From Malachius bipustulatus (Eukaryota; Arthropoda; Insecta; Coleoptera; Melyridae): DNA of 64,000 nt. The notes under the pieces were generated by a model. The model saw only the letters and a list, made by a program, of their open reading frames with translations. It had not been told where the DNA came from and made no database searches. The stretch lies in assembly GCA_910589415.1 (NCBI GenBank), contig OU342630.1, positions 69,002,186 to 69,066,185 on the forward strand, written 5' to 3'. Each line of letters opens with the position of its first letter. Positions within the stretch are counted from its first letter, which is position 1. A program made the position numbers and the translations under genes. Positions 36,206 through 49,200 of this stretch are shown here, one piece after another.

Positions 36206-36425
36206 GTTTCAAGGTTGACGCTATGCACACTGATTTCAGAAAACCTTCCGACAAAATCGATCATCGATTGTTGCTTCGAAAGATTTACGGGGTTCGTATA
36301 CATGACAGTTTAACGAGATCATGAGAGCTCAAACATGTGACTCATGGCGACAAAAAAACTAATTTTGTAAAGGTGACATCAGGAGTCCCCCAAGATTCTC
36401 ACCTAGGACCGTTGTTGATTGATAT
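36206..36425 (+). pseudogene. Reverse transcriptase palm fragment (Jockey/CR1 type)
   Basis: A single ~210-base piece reads VDAMHTDFRKPSDKIDHRLL (palm A, catalytic Asp kept in TDF), then LLRKIYGVRI and FVKVTSGVPQDSHLGPLL (palm B). A stop lies between them. The rest of the element is absent, though GDKRSNFVKVAS recurs near 36700-36735 as a partial duplicate of the FVKV segment. It is a dead fragment. Confidence 0.65.
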
Positions 36426-38905
36426 ATGAAGTGGGGAAAAATTCCGGCAACGGTCCAATAAATAATTAAATTTTGACTTTCGAAAAGATCCTAAAACCGC
36501 TAAGATTTTGAATTTAATTAATTTTTTATTGGAGTAAGATTTTTTTATATCTTCAGGGTTTTTTGATATAATTTAAATTGACAATCACTCTTCATTGTGC
36601 GAATTTCTATTGCATAAACTGTTGATGCTGTTGGGAATTTTGGAATTTTGCTGAGGTGGTGAGAATTTCATGACTAATAAACCCCAGACTACGATCCTTG
36701 GTGACAAGAGATCTAATTTTGTGAAGGTGGCCTCAAAGTGAAGATCAAAGTTTAAATAATTTGAACTTTCATTTGACTGATTTTTACCCCAGGCGGGAGC
36801 CCAACTGAAGACCGTTTCTTAACTTTCTTTCAAATTTGTAAACTTCCCTAATTTCTCCATGAGCGATCAAGATCCATACCATTTCAACCTTTGTTTTGTG
36901 TATCTCTACAGTTTCACACAACATAATATGCACAACGACCTTCTCTGTGACTTCAGTTAACAGAAAACTAATCTTTACGAGAAAATTCATGTCTGATTAT
37001 TCTAGACTTGAGAAGCCCTTCAAGGATTAACGCTTCACGCTGAATTACATCTTGTTCTCTGGATGTTAAAAAAAGCTCTTATCTTTTACACCTTGCAGGT
37101 GTTCCCATTATCATTTTATGCAGACTGAGGAGAAATCCATAAATATTATAGTCGCGTTATGCTCCCCCCTCCCTGTTTCTCCCTGTCAATAGAAATTGTT
37201 TTTGACATCCACAGGTGTATCTTTTTCTTAAAACTACCACTACCCTAATACTTTAGTGTTAGTGAATAGTTTATTCTGCTAAGTTTCTGCTAAGCTTAAA
37301 GGTTGAAGTTTTTATCCTGTGACATCCTGTAAACAAAAACATAATTATAAATTATTGGTCCTTACATGCGTAGATACTATAAGTTACAAATGAGTTTTCG
37401 AGAGCAATCGATTTAATGCTCATGCCGTTTCCTGCATAATTCATAAATGACCTGATTAAGAATCCCTCGCGTTTATAACTACTGGTCATTATTAGGATAT
37501 ATCCTTTCCTTTAATGACCTTTATATGATCCATTATTGGCATTAATACTCGTTCACAGGATTAGACAAATCGTTCCGGTAACACCAGCACTATCTCTTTC
37601 GGGTAATTTACCGTCTAATATTGGAATCTCGATGTTCGAATCGATACTCGATACACACTTTCAGACTCGATGGTGGAAACGTTGAGATAAAGAATGCCGT
37701 CTCGACGTTCGAAACGCGTGAAAGCGAGGATAAGAACTCCTTGGGGACTTTTATGAAATTGATTAGTCATTTTGCGATCGGTGGCACACTTTTAGTGTTT
37801 ATGTATGAAGCATTTATGGGTTGGTGGGGCGGTTTGATATTTATTTAATCCTGAATTTACTGCGCCTTTGTATCAATAAAAATTTCTATATTTTTTTACA
37901 ATAATTATTATCATTAAGTAGAGGATTTAAAGATAAAGTTCATCGAAGCTGGAGTTGGAATTTAATTTTAATTCAGTCGGTTTGCTAAACACAAAATTGT
38001 AATTAATCGAGTTCAAACTTGGAGGCTGTCAATTACAAATTGAAATGAAGCGATCTAAATTAAGTTAACATATTCAATGCTGGAATCAATTTCGAAAAGC
38101 GCTTAAGCATATTATCGGAAATAATAAAATTATACAAGACAATTCTACTGCCATTCGAAACTCCTGTTGAAGCATAAATTTGAAGGGAAAATTCAAATTA
38201 AATTAGAGTAGCCAACCTGAAAATATGGCATCGAGCTTATGAAGTTGAACCTCGGAAATTTTCACTTTTTTATTAACAAATTACTTTGTTAGGAAACTTT
38301 TATGTGATGCGATACGTTATTTTCAATCAATTTAAAATTAGAACCAATTATTTATTTATCAAGGTAACGGAAATTAATAAATTCGAAAAGTGGACTAAAA
38401 AATTAATTAAAGAAAAAAAACACGTTTAACTTACTAACCATCTTTTTACTTTCACCTTATGAAACCTTTTTATACTCAACTTTTCAGAACTTTTGCTTTC
38501 CAATATTTCCAAAAGTCAGGTGATGAAGCGTCACATTTCAGCCGACCTTTTTGAGTCAGGATGACTCCAATTTAGTATCCTCAGAGTCCAAGATGGTGAT
38601 ATGATCGACTTCGAGATCTTTCTACCTTGCAATAACATTCGTGTCTTAAATGTACATATCTAGGACATATTTAAACGTAAACATTGATTACAATCTCACA
38701 AGCCCTAGACGACATGATATTACATGAACAGTGAGTTGAACTAAACAAATGTCGTTTTAGCAGAGAAATCTTTTAACCACAATGTTAAATGGGCTATATC
38801 TCCTGGACGCACGACTTTTGGGTTATGTTATTTTGTCTTCTGCCAATTTTTTGGTAAACCCTCCCAGTCATCCCAACCATTCTAGAATCATATTTTATAT
38901 ACTTA
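36426..38905. other. No gene recognised
   Basis: Apart from the short RT repeat near 36700 nothing was recognised. A 75-residue frame at 37621-37848 with a hydrophobic tail has no known relatives to me and no promoter-like context. Confidence 0.4.
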
Positions 38906-39143
38906 TGTCCGGTTTCACAAACGTAATTAAAAATCTGTCAGAAAATCACCGATCTTAGAATGCCCCGTGTTGTCAAAATATTGGTCTGATATTGGTGGAA
39001 GTAATTTCTACTCCCTTGCAGAAGAGTTAATTACCGATAAAAAAATAAAAGATAATTGAAAATATTCACCATATTTTCAAAATATGCAGTTTAAAATGAG
39101 TAATTATCTTAAATATTTTTAATTACGTTCATGCAACCGGGCC
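38906..39143. mobile_element. 238-bp MITE with TTA target duplication
   Basis: The left end TGTCCGGTTTCACAAACGTA and right end (complement) GGCCCGGTTGCATGAACGTA are inverted and continue ATTAAAAA. TTA flanks both sides. A 3-bp TWA duplication and G/C-rich tips fit PIF/Harbinger-type MITEs. Confidence 0.6.
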
Positions 39144-39146
39144 TTA

Positions 39147-40015
39147 CTGAACCTAAGGATAGTTAGGGACATGGTGACAAAAATGCCTTGTATCTCCCAA
39201 ATAAAAGGAAAGCAGGTTTTTATATAACTCGAGTACTCTGCTCAGAATCCGCCTAATCAAGTAGGGGCTAGCAGGTTGCGATGAGCGGCTTACGGCCTTT
39301 TGTCAGATTTGCCCGAGCGCTTTCAAAAAGCATCTATCTTTTGGAAAAAAATTACTTGGGGCATGTAGGCACCTCCCCCCCACAATTGAAGGAAAAACAT
39401 TTTCTTCCAATTTGTTCTTAGCGCGTTAATCTCCAGTACCGGGTGAGTCATTGATGAAATCATTAATATGGTCACCGGGTGTATCTCAAAAACTACGCGT
39501 CGTGCAGCCTCAGCCAAAAAAAATTTATTGCAAAAGTAACCCTAAAAATTCATTGGAAATTAGTTTTGAGCTTCTAAAATAACCGCTAGGGGGCTTAAGA
39601 GCCATGACCAAATAAACAATTGAAATTTTCTCATTATTTTTCAAAATTGGCATATATTATTCAAAATGATGACATGGTGCAATGCTTACATAGCTTCATA
39701 TTTTTTATCTTGCAGATTTTTAATAACTACATAAATGAAGTGGTGGGGGAACGTAAAAACTATGTTAATACAAATGTCGATTATTTCGGTTACCCTCCAC
39801 GTAATTTAACAAAATTAATTTCATTACAAACACTTTTCCCCAGCGGGCGTTATCTGACATGTAAGGAAATATCGCGATCTTCCCTAAAAAATAAATTGAA
39901 TGGTATATTTATTTTCACATACCTACTAAAGAAGATAATTAAATTCTTAAGTGTTATTGAAAACCGCAGCTGGATAACTTTTGCCTAACTGTAGATATCT
40001 GCCAGTAAAGTTGAC
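39147..40015. other. No gene recognised
   Basis: A 122-residue open frame (39620-39988) is the longest here; its composition is AT-biased and no domain is recognisable. About 39990-40010 resembles the inner arm of the MITE that follows. Confidence 0.35.
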
Positions 40016-40017
40016 TA

Positions 40018-40238
40018 ACGGCCAATATTATAAACGCTGGTTAAGTTAACTGGCAGATTTCTGTGGTCGTTTCTGGAGAAGATATAGACTATAGGTCGAA
40101 ATTATTGCATTTTAATTACTCTTGGCATAAAAGAGATTACAAAAATTTTAATAAAAGTTATTCGAGGTCAATATTAGCTTCAAAATCGGGCATAGAAATC
40201 TGCCAGTTAACTTAACCAGCGTTTATAATATTGGCCGT
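40018..40238. mobile_element. 221-bp MITE with 45-bp perfect inverted ends
   Basis: ACGGCCAATATTATAAACGC starts a 45-base repeat that is perfectly complementary at the other end; both sides are flanked by TA. Perfect ends imply a young copy. TA duplication suggests Tc1/mariner-type mobilisation. Confidence 0.75.
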
Positions 40239-40607
40239 TAATGAATTTTCAGAGTTTGAACCCCACACAGATCAAATGGAAATCATCCCTTTGAATAAAT
40301 TACTGAAATTCAAATATATTTACGGCGATCAAAAGTGTCCATGGGCGTGAAGAGAATATGTAGGTATACAGGGTGATGAAAAATTGGCTATTTTCTATTT
40401 TTTTCTGTTCACCGTAGTAGTAACTTCATTATATTTGCAGCTATGAAGTCGGTTCAATTGGCAAAGATGAAGAATTTCTGTCGCTTATTACAGAATTTTT
40501 ATATTAAAAAATTGCCTTTTTGGGAATATCTCATGACATAAAATTTCAATTGTTCTTCAATAACATGCGAAACTCCTACAAGTCAAGTCTGGACGAAGAT
40601 CAGACCA

Positions 40608-41147
40608 ATGCAAGGGAAAACAACATTAACCAAAATTCCAGCTTTAATGCATCAGGGCGAACTCACTAACAATAATCAACAAATCTCTGAAATACTGGCA
40701 TCAAACTTTCAAGAAAAAAACAGAAATCAAAGCACCGACCTTTTACAACCTGAGAACTCAAATAACACAAATGACACCACAACCTCTCCAATAGATCCCA
40801 ACAACCAAGATCTAAATTCGTTAAATGTTCCCTTTTCGCTTGAAGAACTATTGACATCACTGACCACCTGTAAAAATTCAGCTGCAGGCCCTGACGATAT
40901 TGCTTTTATTTTCTTAAAAAACCTCTCAGCCCCCTGCCTCTCTAAATTGTTAGAGCTCTACAATAAGGTCTGGTCCTCCAAAAAATTCCCTAAACTCTGG
41001 CAAGAATCGATAGTCCTTCCAATAAGAAAACCTGATCAATCTGCAACGGATCCCAACTCGTACAGACTAATCTCACTTACGTGTACAGCGTGCAAGTTGT
41101 TAGAAAAAATTACACTCTGTCATCCGCTGTCATTATTAAAAAACTAA
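40608..41147 (+). pseudogene. Reverse transcriptase finger region (N-terminal part)
   Basis: The open frame gives a linker and RT fingers: FSLEELLTSLTTCKNSAAGPDDIAF, with NKVWSSKKFPKLWQESIVLP and SYRLISLTCTACKLLEK. After LLEK (about 41112) the reading frame leaves the RT pattern and stops at 41147. The true coding sequence resumes in another frame about 20 bases later, after a gap of roughly 75 residues relative to related elements. The ATG chosen by the frame is not the biological start, which lay in the missing 5' part. Confidence 0.7.
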
Positions 41148-43030
41148 CAAATCTCCAGTTGACTGGCAATATACTGTACTTTCTCCAAAACTTTTTAAGA
41201 AACAGGTTCTTCAAAGTTAGAGCCAACAATAATTCCTCCTCGGTATTTGCTCAGAAGAATGGAGTTCCACAAGGTTCCATTCTAAGCCCTACACTCTTTA
41301 ATTTAGCTATTAATGACATATGTACAACGATACGTGCTCCAGTTAAATATGCACTGTACGCTGACGACCTGATCATCTACTGTCATGGCAAAAACACAAG
41401 CGCAACATCCAGCCTAATCCAGGAGGCAGTAAATCAACTTAGTCACTGGGCGTCCAAATCTGGTTTCCGTTTCTCCACCACGAAATCCAAAGTTATAAAG
41501 TTTAGTCTAAATTTCAATCCATCGACTCCAAGGATACTCCTCAACGGAAAAACCATGCCCTCCGTAAATCAGCTCAAAATTCTCGGACTGACATTCGACA
41601 AGAGATTGAACTGGAAGCACATACTCAAACAACATACTCAAACAACAAACATACTCAAAATCCTATCGCACAACCAATGGGGAGCCGATGAGGATGTCTT
41701 ACTGAGGGTGTATCGTACTCTTATTCGTTCCAAAATAGACTACGGCAATGTCATCTATATGTCTGCTTCGGAATTCACCTTAAAAAGCATAAACTCGATT
41801 CACAACTCCGCTCTAAGAATGTGTCTCGGAGCTTTCAGATCCAGTCCAAGTGAGAGCGTCTACTGTGAAGCTAACGAACCCCCTCTCAAGCTAAGACGTC
41901 AACAACTTCTATTGAGTTACTTTGCAAGGATATCAGCGAACCCCCAGAGCCCAGCATACTCGCTTCTCACCTCAATGGGATCTCAACCTGATCCTCCTCC
42001 TAAGATTCTATTCATTCCACAAATTCTCCACGCACACCTGACCTCCCTGACAGATCTGAATGTTTCTCTCCTATCTACATGCCATCTTCCGACATCCACC
42101 ACCCAGCCTTGGGAAAAAACTCTCCCAAACCTCAACACGTCGCTCAGCTGTAATCCGAAACACGATACCCCGAAAGAGCTTCTAAGAAAATCATTCCTGA
42201 ATATAAACAACACCTCCAATTTCGATGAAATTTTATACACTGACGCGTCTAAGAGTGAAACCTGCGTCAGCTGCGCGGTGGTTACACTCGACAACATCGT
42301 CGCCACCATGTCTCTACCATCTTCTGCTAGTGTGCATACAGGGGAACTACTCGGAATCCTTCAAGCCATCAAGTCTATAAATAAGGAATCTAAGAATATA
42401 GCTATTTGCACTGATTCGCTCTCGTCTATCGATTCCATTAGATGTCTCTACACACAACATCCAATAGTGCAGGATATCCACAACACACACGACAGGCTGG
42501 TTTCCCGGGGAAGCAACCTAACACTGATATGGGTCCCGTCTCACATAGGCATAGCGGGAAACGAAAAGGCTGACGAGGCTGCCAAAGAAGCCTCATTATC
42601 TCCCACAGTCCATACAAATACTCAAATCTATAGAGACTTAAAAACCTATATCACAAAAGCCACCAAGACTGCCTGGCAAAATAATTGGGACGGAATCACC
42701 TCAAAACTGCATGAGATCCAACCATCCATTACTCGACTCGAACTCCCTCCAACTATGACCAGAAGGAACAAACTGGTGATTCGTCGACTACGTATTGGAC
42801 ACACCAAACTCACCCACGGGTTCTTGATGGCGGCAGAAAATCCACCGCTCTGTGAGCACTGTAACAACAGCCTTACTGTCAAACACATCCTCACAGGATA
42901 CTTAAAATTAATTAGAAGCCGAAGCAAACATAACATAGAAGGAAATATAAAAGAACTCCTCAGTTCCACTGAACGACTCTCTCAAGTTATCAACTACCTA
43001 CAAGACATCAATTTGTTTTCAAAATTATAA
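41114..43030 (+). pseudogene. RT palm/thumb plus intact RNase H (C-terminal part)
   Basis: Counting residues from 41081, GVPQGS lies at 61-66 and YADD at 93-96, then LKILGLTFDKRLNW. A complete RNase H domain follows: D388 (LYTDAS), E422 (HTGELLGI), D445 (CTDSLSSI), D498 (GNEKADEAAK) with VPSHIG before it. The tail ends in CEHCNNSLTVKHIL, a zinc-knuckle-like element whose last Cys is replaced by Tyr. The frame is long and clean, but palm A with the first catalytic Asp of the RT was deleted with the frameshift at about 41112, so it cannot polymerise. I-group architecture; exact clade not decided. Confidence 0.8.
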
Positions 43031-43185
43031 TTATACTGTCACTGCTATTTAAAACACCTGTCTTTAACAATAATTAACTAAATTTCTGATATCATAATTA
43101 TTATGTAATTGTATTGTAACTGTGTCAATGACCTCCAGCTGTCGAGACACTTAAAGCTTAATAAAAAAAAATAAAAAAAAATTGT

Positions 43186-44640
43186 TTTTCTGTTTTCCCC
43201 ACTGTAATAAGCGACAAAAAAACTTATTATTTAACTTATAAACGATCAAATTTGATCCTATCTTACCTTTGGAGATGCAGCCCTCCTCGGCTTCTTTGTT
43301 GTCCCATATAGATCCTTGAAAAAAATAACTCCCAACTGGACAGGTAAACTCTCCCCATGTGTAGAGAAACACCTGCACATAAGGTGCAAAACCTACTTTT
43401 TTAATCACAATAAATTTTTTCCCTTGCTTCTTGATTGCAACAGCAACTTTAACGACGCGCATGCGCCTCCCTGAACCTGTTATTTAACAAAAAAGTCCTT
43501 CATGACACAATAGCTATAGTAACATTGAAAATGCTTTCTCTTCTAGTTAAAGATATTGTGTATGCATGTCTTAATGATTACTTTAAATTAAAGAAGCGTG
43601 ACAGAACTAGCAGTAAATTTATAAGATGGCAATTTCTGTGGGGGCAATCAAATATAAAATTTCACAAATACAATAAGGGTAAACTCGAGGGTAAACTATT
43701 AACGCTCAAATATACAGTCCCTACGTGGCGATACATTTTTTGTATCGGAACATTATAGTAACAAAAAAATTTGCTTCTATTACAGGTTGACCTTGACCCT
43801 TCATCCCCTAATGTAATAATAATTTCTCCATTTAGTTCTTTAAACATTTTTGTAATAATAATAGGAGAAATCAAATTTGAAAAATCTCGAAAATTCAAGT
43901 ACACACGCTTCTTTAGTCCAAACTATAAAATCTACTCAACTTAGTAGGTACGTCTCACTAATATTTCGAGTAGACCCGCGTACGAATTTTTTTAAAGCGT
44001 TAAAGAGACGAACAAATACATACATGGCGAGACTGGGATTTGAACCGATACGGTGGCAGTCCCATCGTGGTTGCGAACATGCTAAGCCGCTGCTCTATCG
44101 AATAATCCCACGTGTGAATGATATTCCTAGAATTATATGGAATGTATTGGCATTTGACAATAATATTATAAGATAAACTATGGCCTTATTTTTAATCGTC
44201 TGAGCTGGAGCAATTTAAAAGAAACGCCGAGATATAAAATTTAGGCAAATAAAATTTTATGAAATTATAAAACTTCCCGGAATGATTTGATTAGCATAAT
44301 AATAATAATATAATTTAATCTATTATGCCTATTAATATCAACGCTTCTCCAAGGGAGTATTATCACAGTCCGATTCTCCCGCGTTCTAAACTCCGTTATT
44401 CCATCTATTTTTCCAGTCTCCAGTCAGACCATTCCATTCCATCTTATATCGACACTCACTTAATTGGTTTATTCCTTCCTCAATTTTCTTCTTCTTCCTA
44501 CGGCCCCGATTGTCCGATTGTAAGTGGAGACGTTTCTAGAATGTAAACACCTTACAGATTGCACTTGTCTAGTTTATCCTTAGAATGAAATTATTATTTA
44601 TTTACAAATCTACAGGTTTATCTCATCTCAGTATTATTAT
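43186..44640. other. No protein gene recognised
   Basis: Contains the tRNA-like stretch noted separately. A 103-residue minus-strand frame (43151-43462) has no recognisable motif. Confidence 0.4.
44029..44110 (-). other. tRNA-like sequence
   Basis: The minus strand reads ATTCGATAGAGCAGCGGCTT (A-box-like), then about 35 bases later CGGTTCAAATCCCAG (B-box-like) and TCTCGCCA. The acceptor stem does not pair, so a working tRNA is unlikely; a decayed tRNA or tRNA-derived SINE head is more likely. Confidence 0.4.
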
Positions 44641-46210
44641 TTTATTGAAAATCCACTGCAGGGGAATTCCTATGACGCTCTGGGAGCGGTGCATGAGATA
44701 TCGATTTACGTTGCCTTTGATTCGTTGGAGGTTGTATTCCTCAGGAAACACACCTTTTGGAATGCTATTCTAAAGTGATGCGGTTCTATTCATGAAACAA
44801 GTCCGAAATAATGTGGCGCGAGGTGTAACGATCTGAACCTGATAGGGAATGAGCTATTGGGACTCGACGTGTATTTCTGCTCGGCCCCGTTCTAGGCGGG
44901 ATCAAACGGTCTACATCTTTTGAACACTTCTGTATCTGTAAATCAAACTTAGGTCAGTTACTTCGATGTTCGAGAGTATCTAAATTTTTTATCAAATCCG
45001 GATCCCCAATCAAGTAGGAGCTGAACTCCAAACATTTGAACAGTCCTCCAAAGATGGTCGGATCTGAGCCTTGTGTAAAAGAAGAAGCTGTTGTGGTGTA
45101 TAAAATTTTGTGTGGAAGAGTGTCCCAAGTCTTCACCAGACCTACAACATGGTCATGCCAAAACATGGTCGCTCCGAGGATCACTGCAAGTAAACGAAGA
45201 GATGGCCTTTTTGGAGAAGATGACTACCTGGGTTTTCCCAGTATTAAATAGAACTTGTTTCTATCGCCCCAAGCTAAAATATCTTGTATACCATTGTCAA
45301 CTATGGCAACTTATTGCTCACTGCGAGTATGTGCGTCGATGGCAGATGTTCGCGCATCCAAGGTATAAGAAGATATAAATGTATTGTCATAGGCAAAACT
45401 GTATGGTACCTATAGGGTTTTTTGTTGTTTCAAGCAAATCGTTGATAAATAATATGAGAAAGAGAGACGGAGATAAAATGGATCCCTGAGGCACACCGGC
45501 ATTTATGGAAAAGCAGTGCCACAGTTGGATAGTTATTTGTTAAAGTCTTTTTGCCATTATTGGGAATAGGCTGGATCCGTGTAGATTTCCAACAGGAAGG
45601 AAATATTCCCTATTGAAAAGTCGACAGAAAACAGGTGACAGCTCAGTAGCGCTTTTTATAAGTACGATAACAGGTACGTCATCGGGCCCAGAAGCTTTGT
45701 TTGGGTCTAAGGCTAACATAATGAGCTTTATGACAAGCTGTCGGAAAACAATGTCTCGTATTTTGAATTCTACGTAAGGGATCATTGGCGGGGTTCTTTC
45801 CTGAAAGTCGACCGAGTAATATGAAGAAAATACTCCTGCCAAAAAGTTTGCCTTGTCAGTAGCCGTGGATGCAACAGACTCGTCTATTCGTGTAAGTGGT
45901 GGAATCGTAGATCTGGTAAAGTTCTAGCTGACTACCTTAGTGACTGATCAAAAAGATTTCGAGCCATTAGGATAGAAGAAAAGTTTGTTCCCAATTGTTT
46001 GGTTGTGAGCTTCCTTGGTTTCGCCTATTGTTTCTTTGCATCTGTTTCGAGCAAGGATGGAATTGTGGTGATTTGTGCCGTCGGAGTGCTCTTGCCATTG
46101 GCGAAAAGCCATTTGTTTGGAGGCGACAGCTTGCTTGTATCTTTTGTTGAATTAATATAACTTGAGCAACTTTCCTAGCCCAAGCAGAGCCGAAACAAAT
46201 GCCCCCTCCA
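44640..46210 (-). pseudogene. Jockey-like non-LTR element, minus-strand copy
   Basis: Read right to left: KQMAFRQWQ and ARNRCKETI with NGSKSF (46160-45960), then LDPNKASGPDDVPVIVL and LSPVFCRLFN (about 45715-45620), NNYPTVAL, then INAGVPQGSILSPSLF (about 45510) and a mutated active site FAYDNTF. ILAWGR, LFNTGKTQ and IKNLDTLEHR (about 44965) end it. Between NNYPTVAL and INAGVPQG the palm A block is missing. The same family lies on the plus strand at 50880-52880; matching stretches run from the RNRCK block to the final ~100 bases near 44660-44780. Multiple frameshifts. Confidence 0.8.
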
Positions 46211-49200
46211 TGGAAAAGCTCAATAATGTTCCTTGAGTTCTTCCCAATTGGCTGATCTATAGTGCCATACTATACCCGGTTTACTTGCTCCTTTGCACTA
46301 ATTAGTAGGACACAATTAAAATACTTGTTAACTGGCATCCTTCTCATTATCTAATCTTAGTTCAAATCAAATATTTACATGACTCAAATTATTTATTTGG
46401 ATCATTCTCACACCGAGTATTTACTAAATTCCGACGTTTCGGGTTATAGTAATTAAAAATGTTATTATTCCCCTTGTTCTTCTTGAACATTTGAGACGTC
46501 GTTGTGTGTTTTTTGGAGAGTTCTCGAAATGATTACACCAAGAAATCTACTCTTAGCCGTACTATAGGGCCGTGAATCGCCGCTACTCGCGTTTTTTCTC
46601 AACGGTAGAGTCTGTTTTCGCTTCGAGGTTCTCGAAACTTGTTCTTTGATGTAATGCCGCCACACGGCAAGCTAGGAACGGCGATTTTTCCAGCGGCGAT
46701 ATTTAGTTTTCGTGACACTAATTCGCTATAATAAAATTAACTAATACGAGGTAAAAATGTACCTAGTGTAAAAAAAGAAATAGAATGTAGGTAATAAGCT
46801 GTTTATGCACAAAATTGTAAAATGGAAGAGGACGAGTTTTTGATAAAAATCGTCTCGAAAATCACCATTTCCTGAAAAATAGAAATAAAATAATTTCTAT
46901 CTTCATGCTTTTAGGCTGTTTATAAATCAAAATCAAAGCAAAATGCTATGCGAAAAATTACCTACAAAACAGCATTCATTTAATAATAATTATTATAATT
47001 ACCTACATAAAAGCACATCGTTATTATGGTAGTGGCAGGAGCGTTCACTTATCCATAATAGACCATGACAGTTCTTTAATAATTAATAAGTGTAAGTCGA
47101 GTAAATTACTTCACGAGGACCTTGAAAATATAAGCTGTAATTACTGGAAGACATCAATAAGGTTTTATTGTTATTAACTACATCAAGAATCCATAGCGGT
47201 GAGATTAAAAATTGAGAAGCTGACTCAGAGCTTACGCTTACGAGGTCCTACTCACCTTGATAAATTTTTCATGAACTTATAGGTATAGTTATAGTTAATG
47301 ATTTTCAGTTAAGTTGCAATAATAATGATCTTAGTGCTTCTTCTAAAGGGAAACTTAAGTTTTAAATTACTTAACTCAAATTTGTAAGAACATAATGAAG
47401 CAAAATGAACATAAAATGAAGTAAATTTAATATTAGGTACTAAAAAAATGGTAACTTCGCCGCAACTTTAAGTGTAATCCAAGTTTTGATGCTATTTGTT
47501 GTCAATGTAATCTCAGTTAGGTATAGTCTGGTTGTAAGTGAACATATATTGCTCTACCCCTAAAAAATCTTCGTAAGGACAACTGAATTTTACAGGATGT
47601 TGGTGTTCTTTTATTAGTATCCGTTGAGATTTTTACCCAATCAACTGACCCTGTATTGAGAGATTCATTAACAAAACTTGAAAGGTTCGCTCTAATCTAA
47701 AGTCACGAAAAAAAAGTATAAACATTTTTTAGACGATTTTTTATGATGTACACCATGTTCTAAGGTTTTCTAAAAAATGTTGAAGATACTAATAAACTGT
47801 TCTAAAAACAACATTTTTACTTGAATATTTCACAAGTACCGTCGCAAATACCAAAAGTTATGGCATGTTTTTTCGATTTTCAACAATTTGGTGAATTTTT
47901 AAATTTAAAGTCTTCAACAATAATCGAGAGTTGTCGTTTTAACTTTTTTAAAATTACTTAGGTACAGCTTTGAGAATATATTTTCTTAAGATCTTCAAAA
48001 TCGTCATATTTTCTTCATTTTTTATATATATATATTTTTCTTTGTTTCTTATTAAATTTTGAAAAGAGCGGTAAATTTCCCTAACCTTTGCAACGATGTA
48101 GCCAATGTATGCATTAGCGACAAGTAGGGGTTGCCTTTCAAAAGAAAATTTATGACGTCATTGACCGATAACTAATAATAATGACAACAAAATTACTGTT
48201 TGGGATTTTCTCCAGGTTACTCTTGTCATCAAATCGCAGGTCATATTACTGCAGTATACCGGGTGGCTTAATTTCGATGTTTTAATAGAGAATCTCCACA
48301 ACTATTAAGAGATACACGAAAATTTATCTCTCGTTCTCTTCATTTGGGAAAACGTCATGGTGAAAACTAAAATAGGATGTCGTCTTTTGTTTTCGAGTTA
48401 TTTTAAAAACTTGATTTTTTGATTTCCCGTTTTTTCATTCTCTCTCATTTACTAAATTAATAGAATTAGAACGAAATAATTTAAACATTATTATCAAACA
48501 ACCTTAATTTGCAAATACTTGGTATTTATAAAATGATTTTCCCGGTTTTTTCCGGTTTAATTTAGAAAATATCGATCGTAGGGATAAAACTTGTAATAAA
48601 TGAAGTTGTAGAATATTGAATTTCCTATAAGTTTAGTGTCTACAATTATTATTAATCTAAATAGACCGAGTTATTCAAAAAAGGTTTATTTTCATAAAAT
48701 TAAAAATGGCGAACTAATACGCACCTCGGGTCTGGTCACCATTTTGAATTTAGACGACCAGTGACATCACTTAGCGGGTAAAAAAATAAAATCGACAACG
48801 GAATTTTTCATAGGTTGAGAGTAGATTTATAGTGACTGGGCTAAAACGGAATTCTTAATTTTGCTTAGAAGTTATGCTGGTCTTTTGAAGTCCAAAAGGC
48901 TGAAAAGGTCTGCACCAATTCTTATCATCAGACTTGGAGGCAATCGTGATTGTGTTCATGATAGGTTTGTCTCCTTCGGCAACTTAATCTAGGAAACTTC
49001 GAGACAATGGAAGTTAATGGAACTTTCCCAAATGACCTCATTTGCAAACGGGATAATTTAATTCCTGTTGTGCTCACTTTAAACTGACGCAAGAGTGATT
49101 TTGTTTAGTTAAGAGTTCCGGTAATTAAAACTCGGAGTTTGTCGTTATTAACCTTTGCTGAAGCGATTCTGCTGGTGCTGGTATATCTTTCATTACAGTA

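Larger units (their letters stand above)
40590..43185 (+). mobile_element. 5'-truncated RNase H-type non-LTR retrotransposon
   Basis: Coding similarity begins in the linker between endonuclease and RT (TKIRPMQGKT) with no endonuclease upstream, so the copy is 5'-truncated as usual for these elements. It ends in TAATAAAAAAAAATAAAAAA (to about 43183). AATTGTTCTTC before the element (about 40545) and AATTGTTTTTC after it (43180) are a possible imperfect target duplication. TA-CAGGGTGATGAAAAATTG at 40373 just upstream is the single end of another foldback-type element. Confidence 0.7.

Noticed and set aside
37621..37848. 75-residue frame with a hydrophobic tail
   Set aside because: No relatives recognised, no supporting gene context; length is within chance expectation.
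41983..42969. Minus-strand frames of 107-108 residues
   Set aside because: Shadows of the RNase H-bearing retrotransposon frame.
40486..43220. GTCGCTTATTACAG near 40476 and its complement near 43203 around the retrotransposon
   Set aside because: Only about 14 bases match and the flanks do not continue the inverted repeat, so I do not claim a foldback interrupted by the element.
46390..46465. Possible Penelope-like hammerhead on the minus strand (CGAAACGTCGG)
   Set aside because: The essential CTGANGA half is missing, so only the resemblance is noted.
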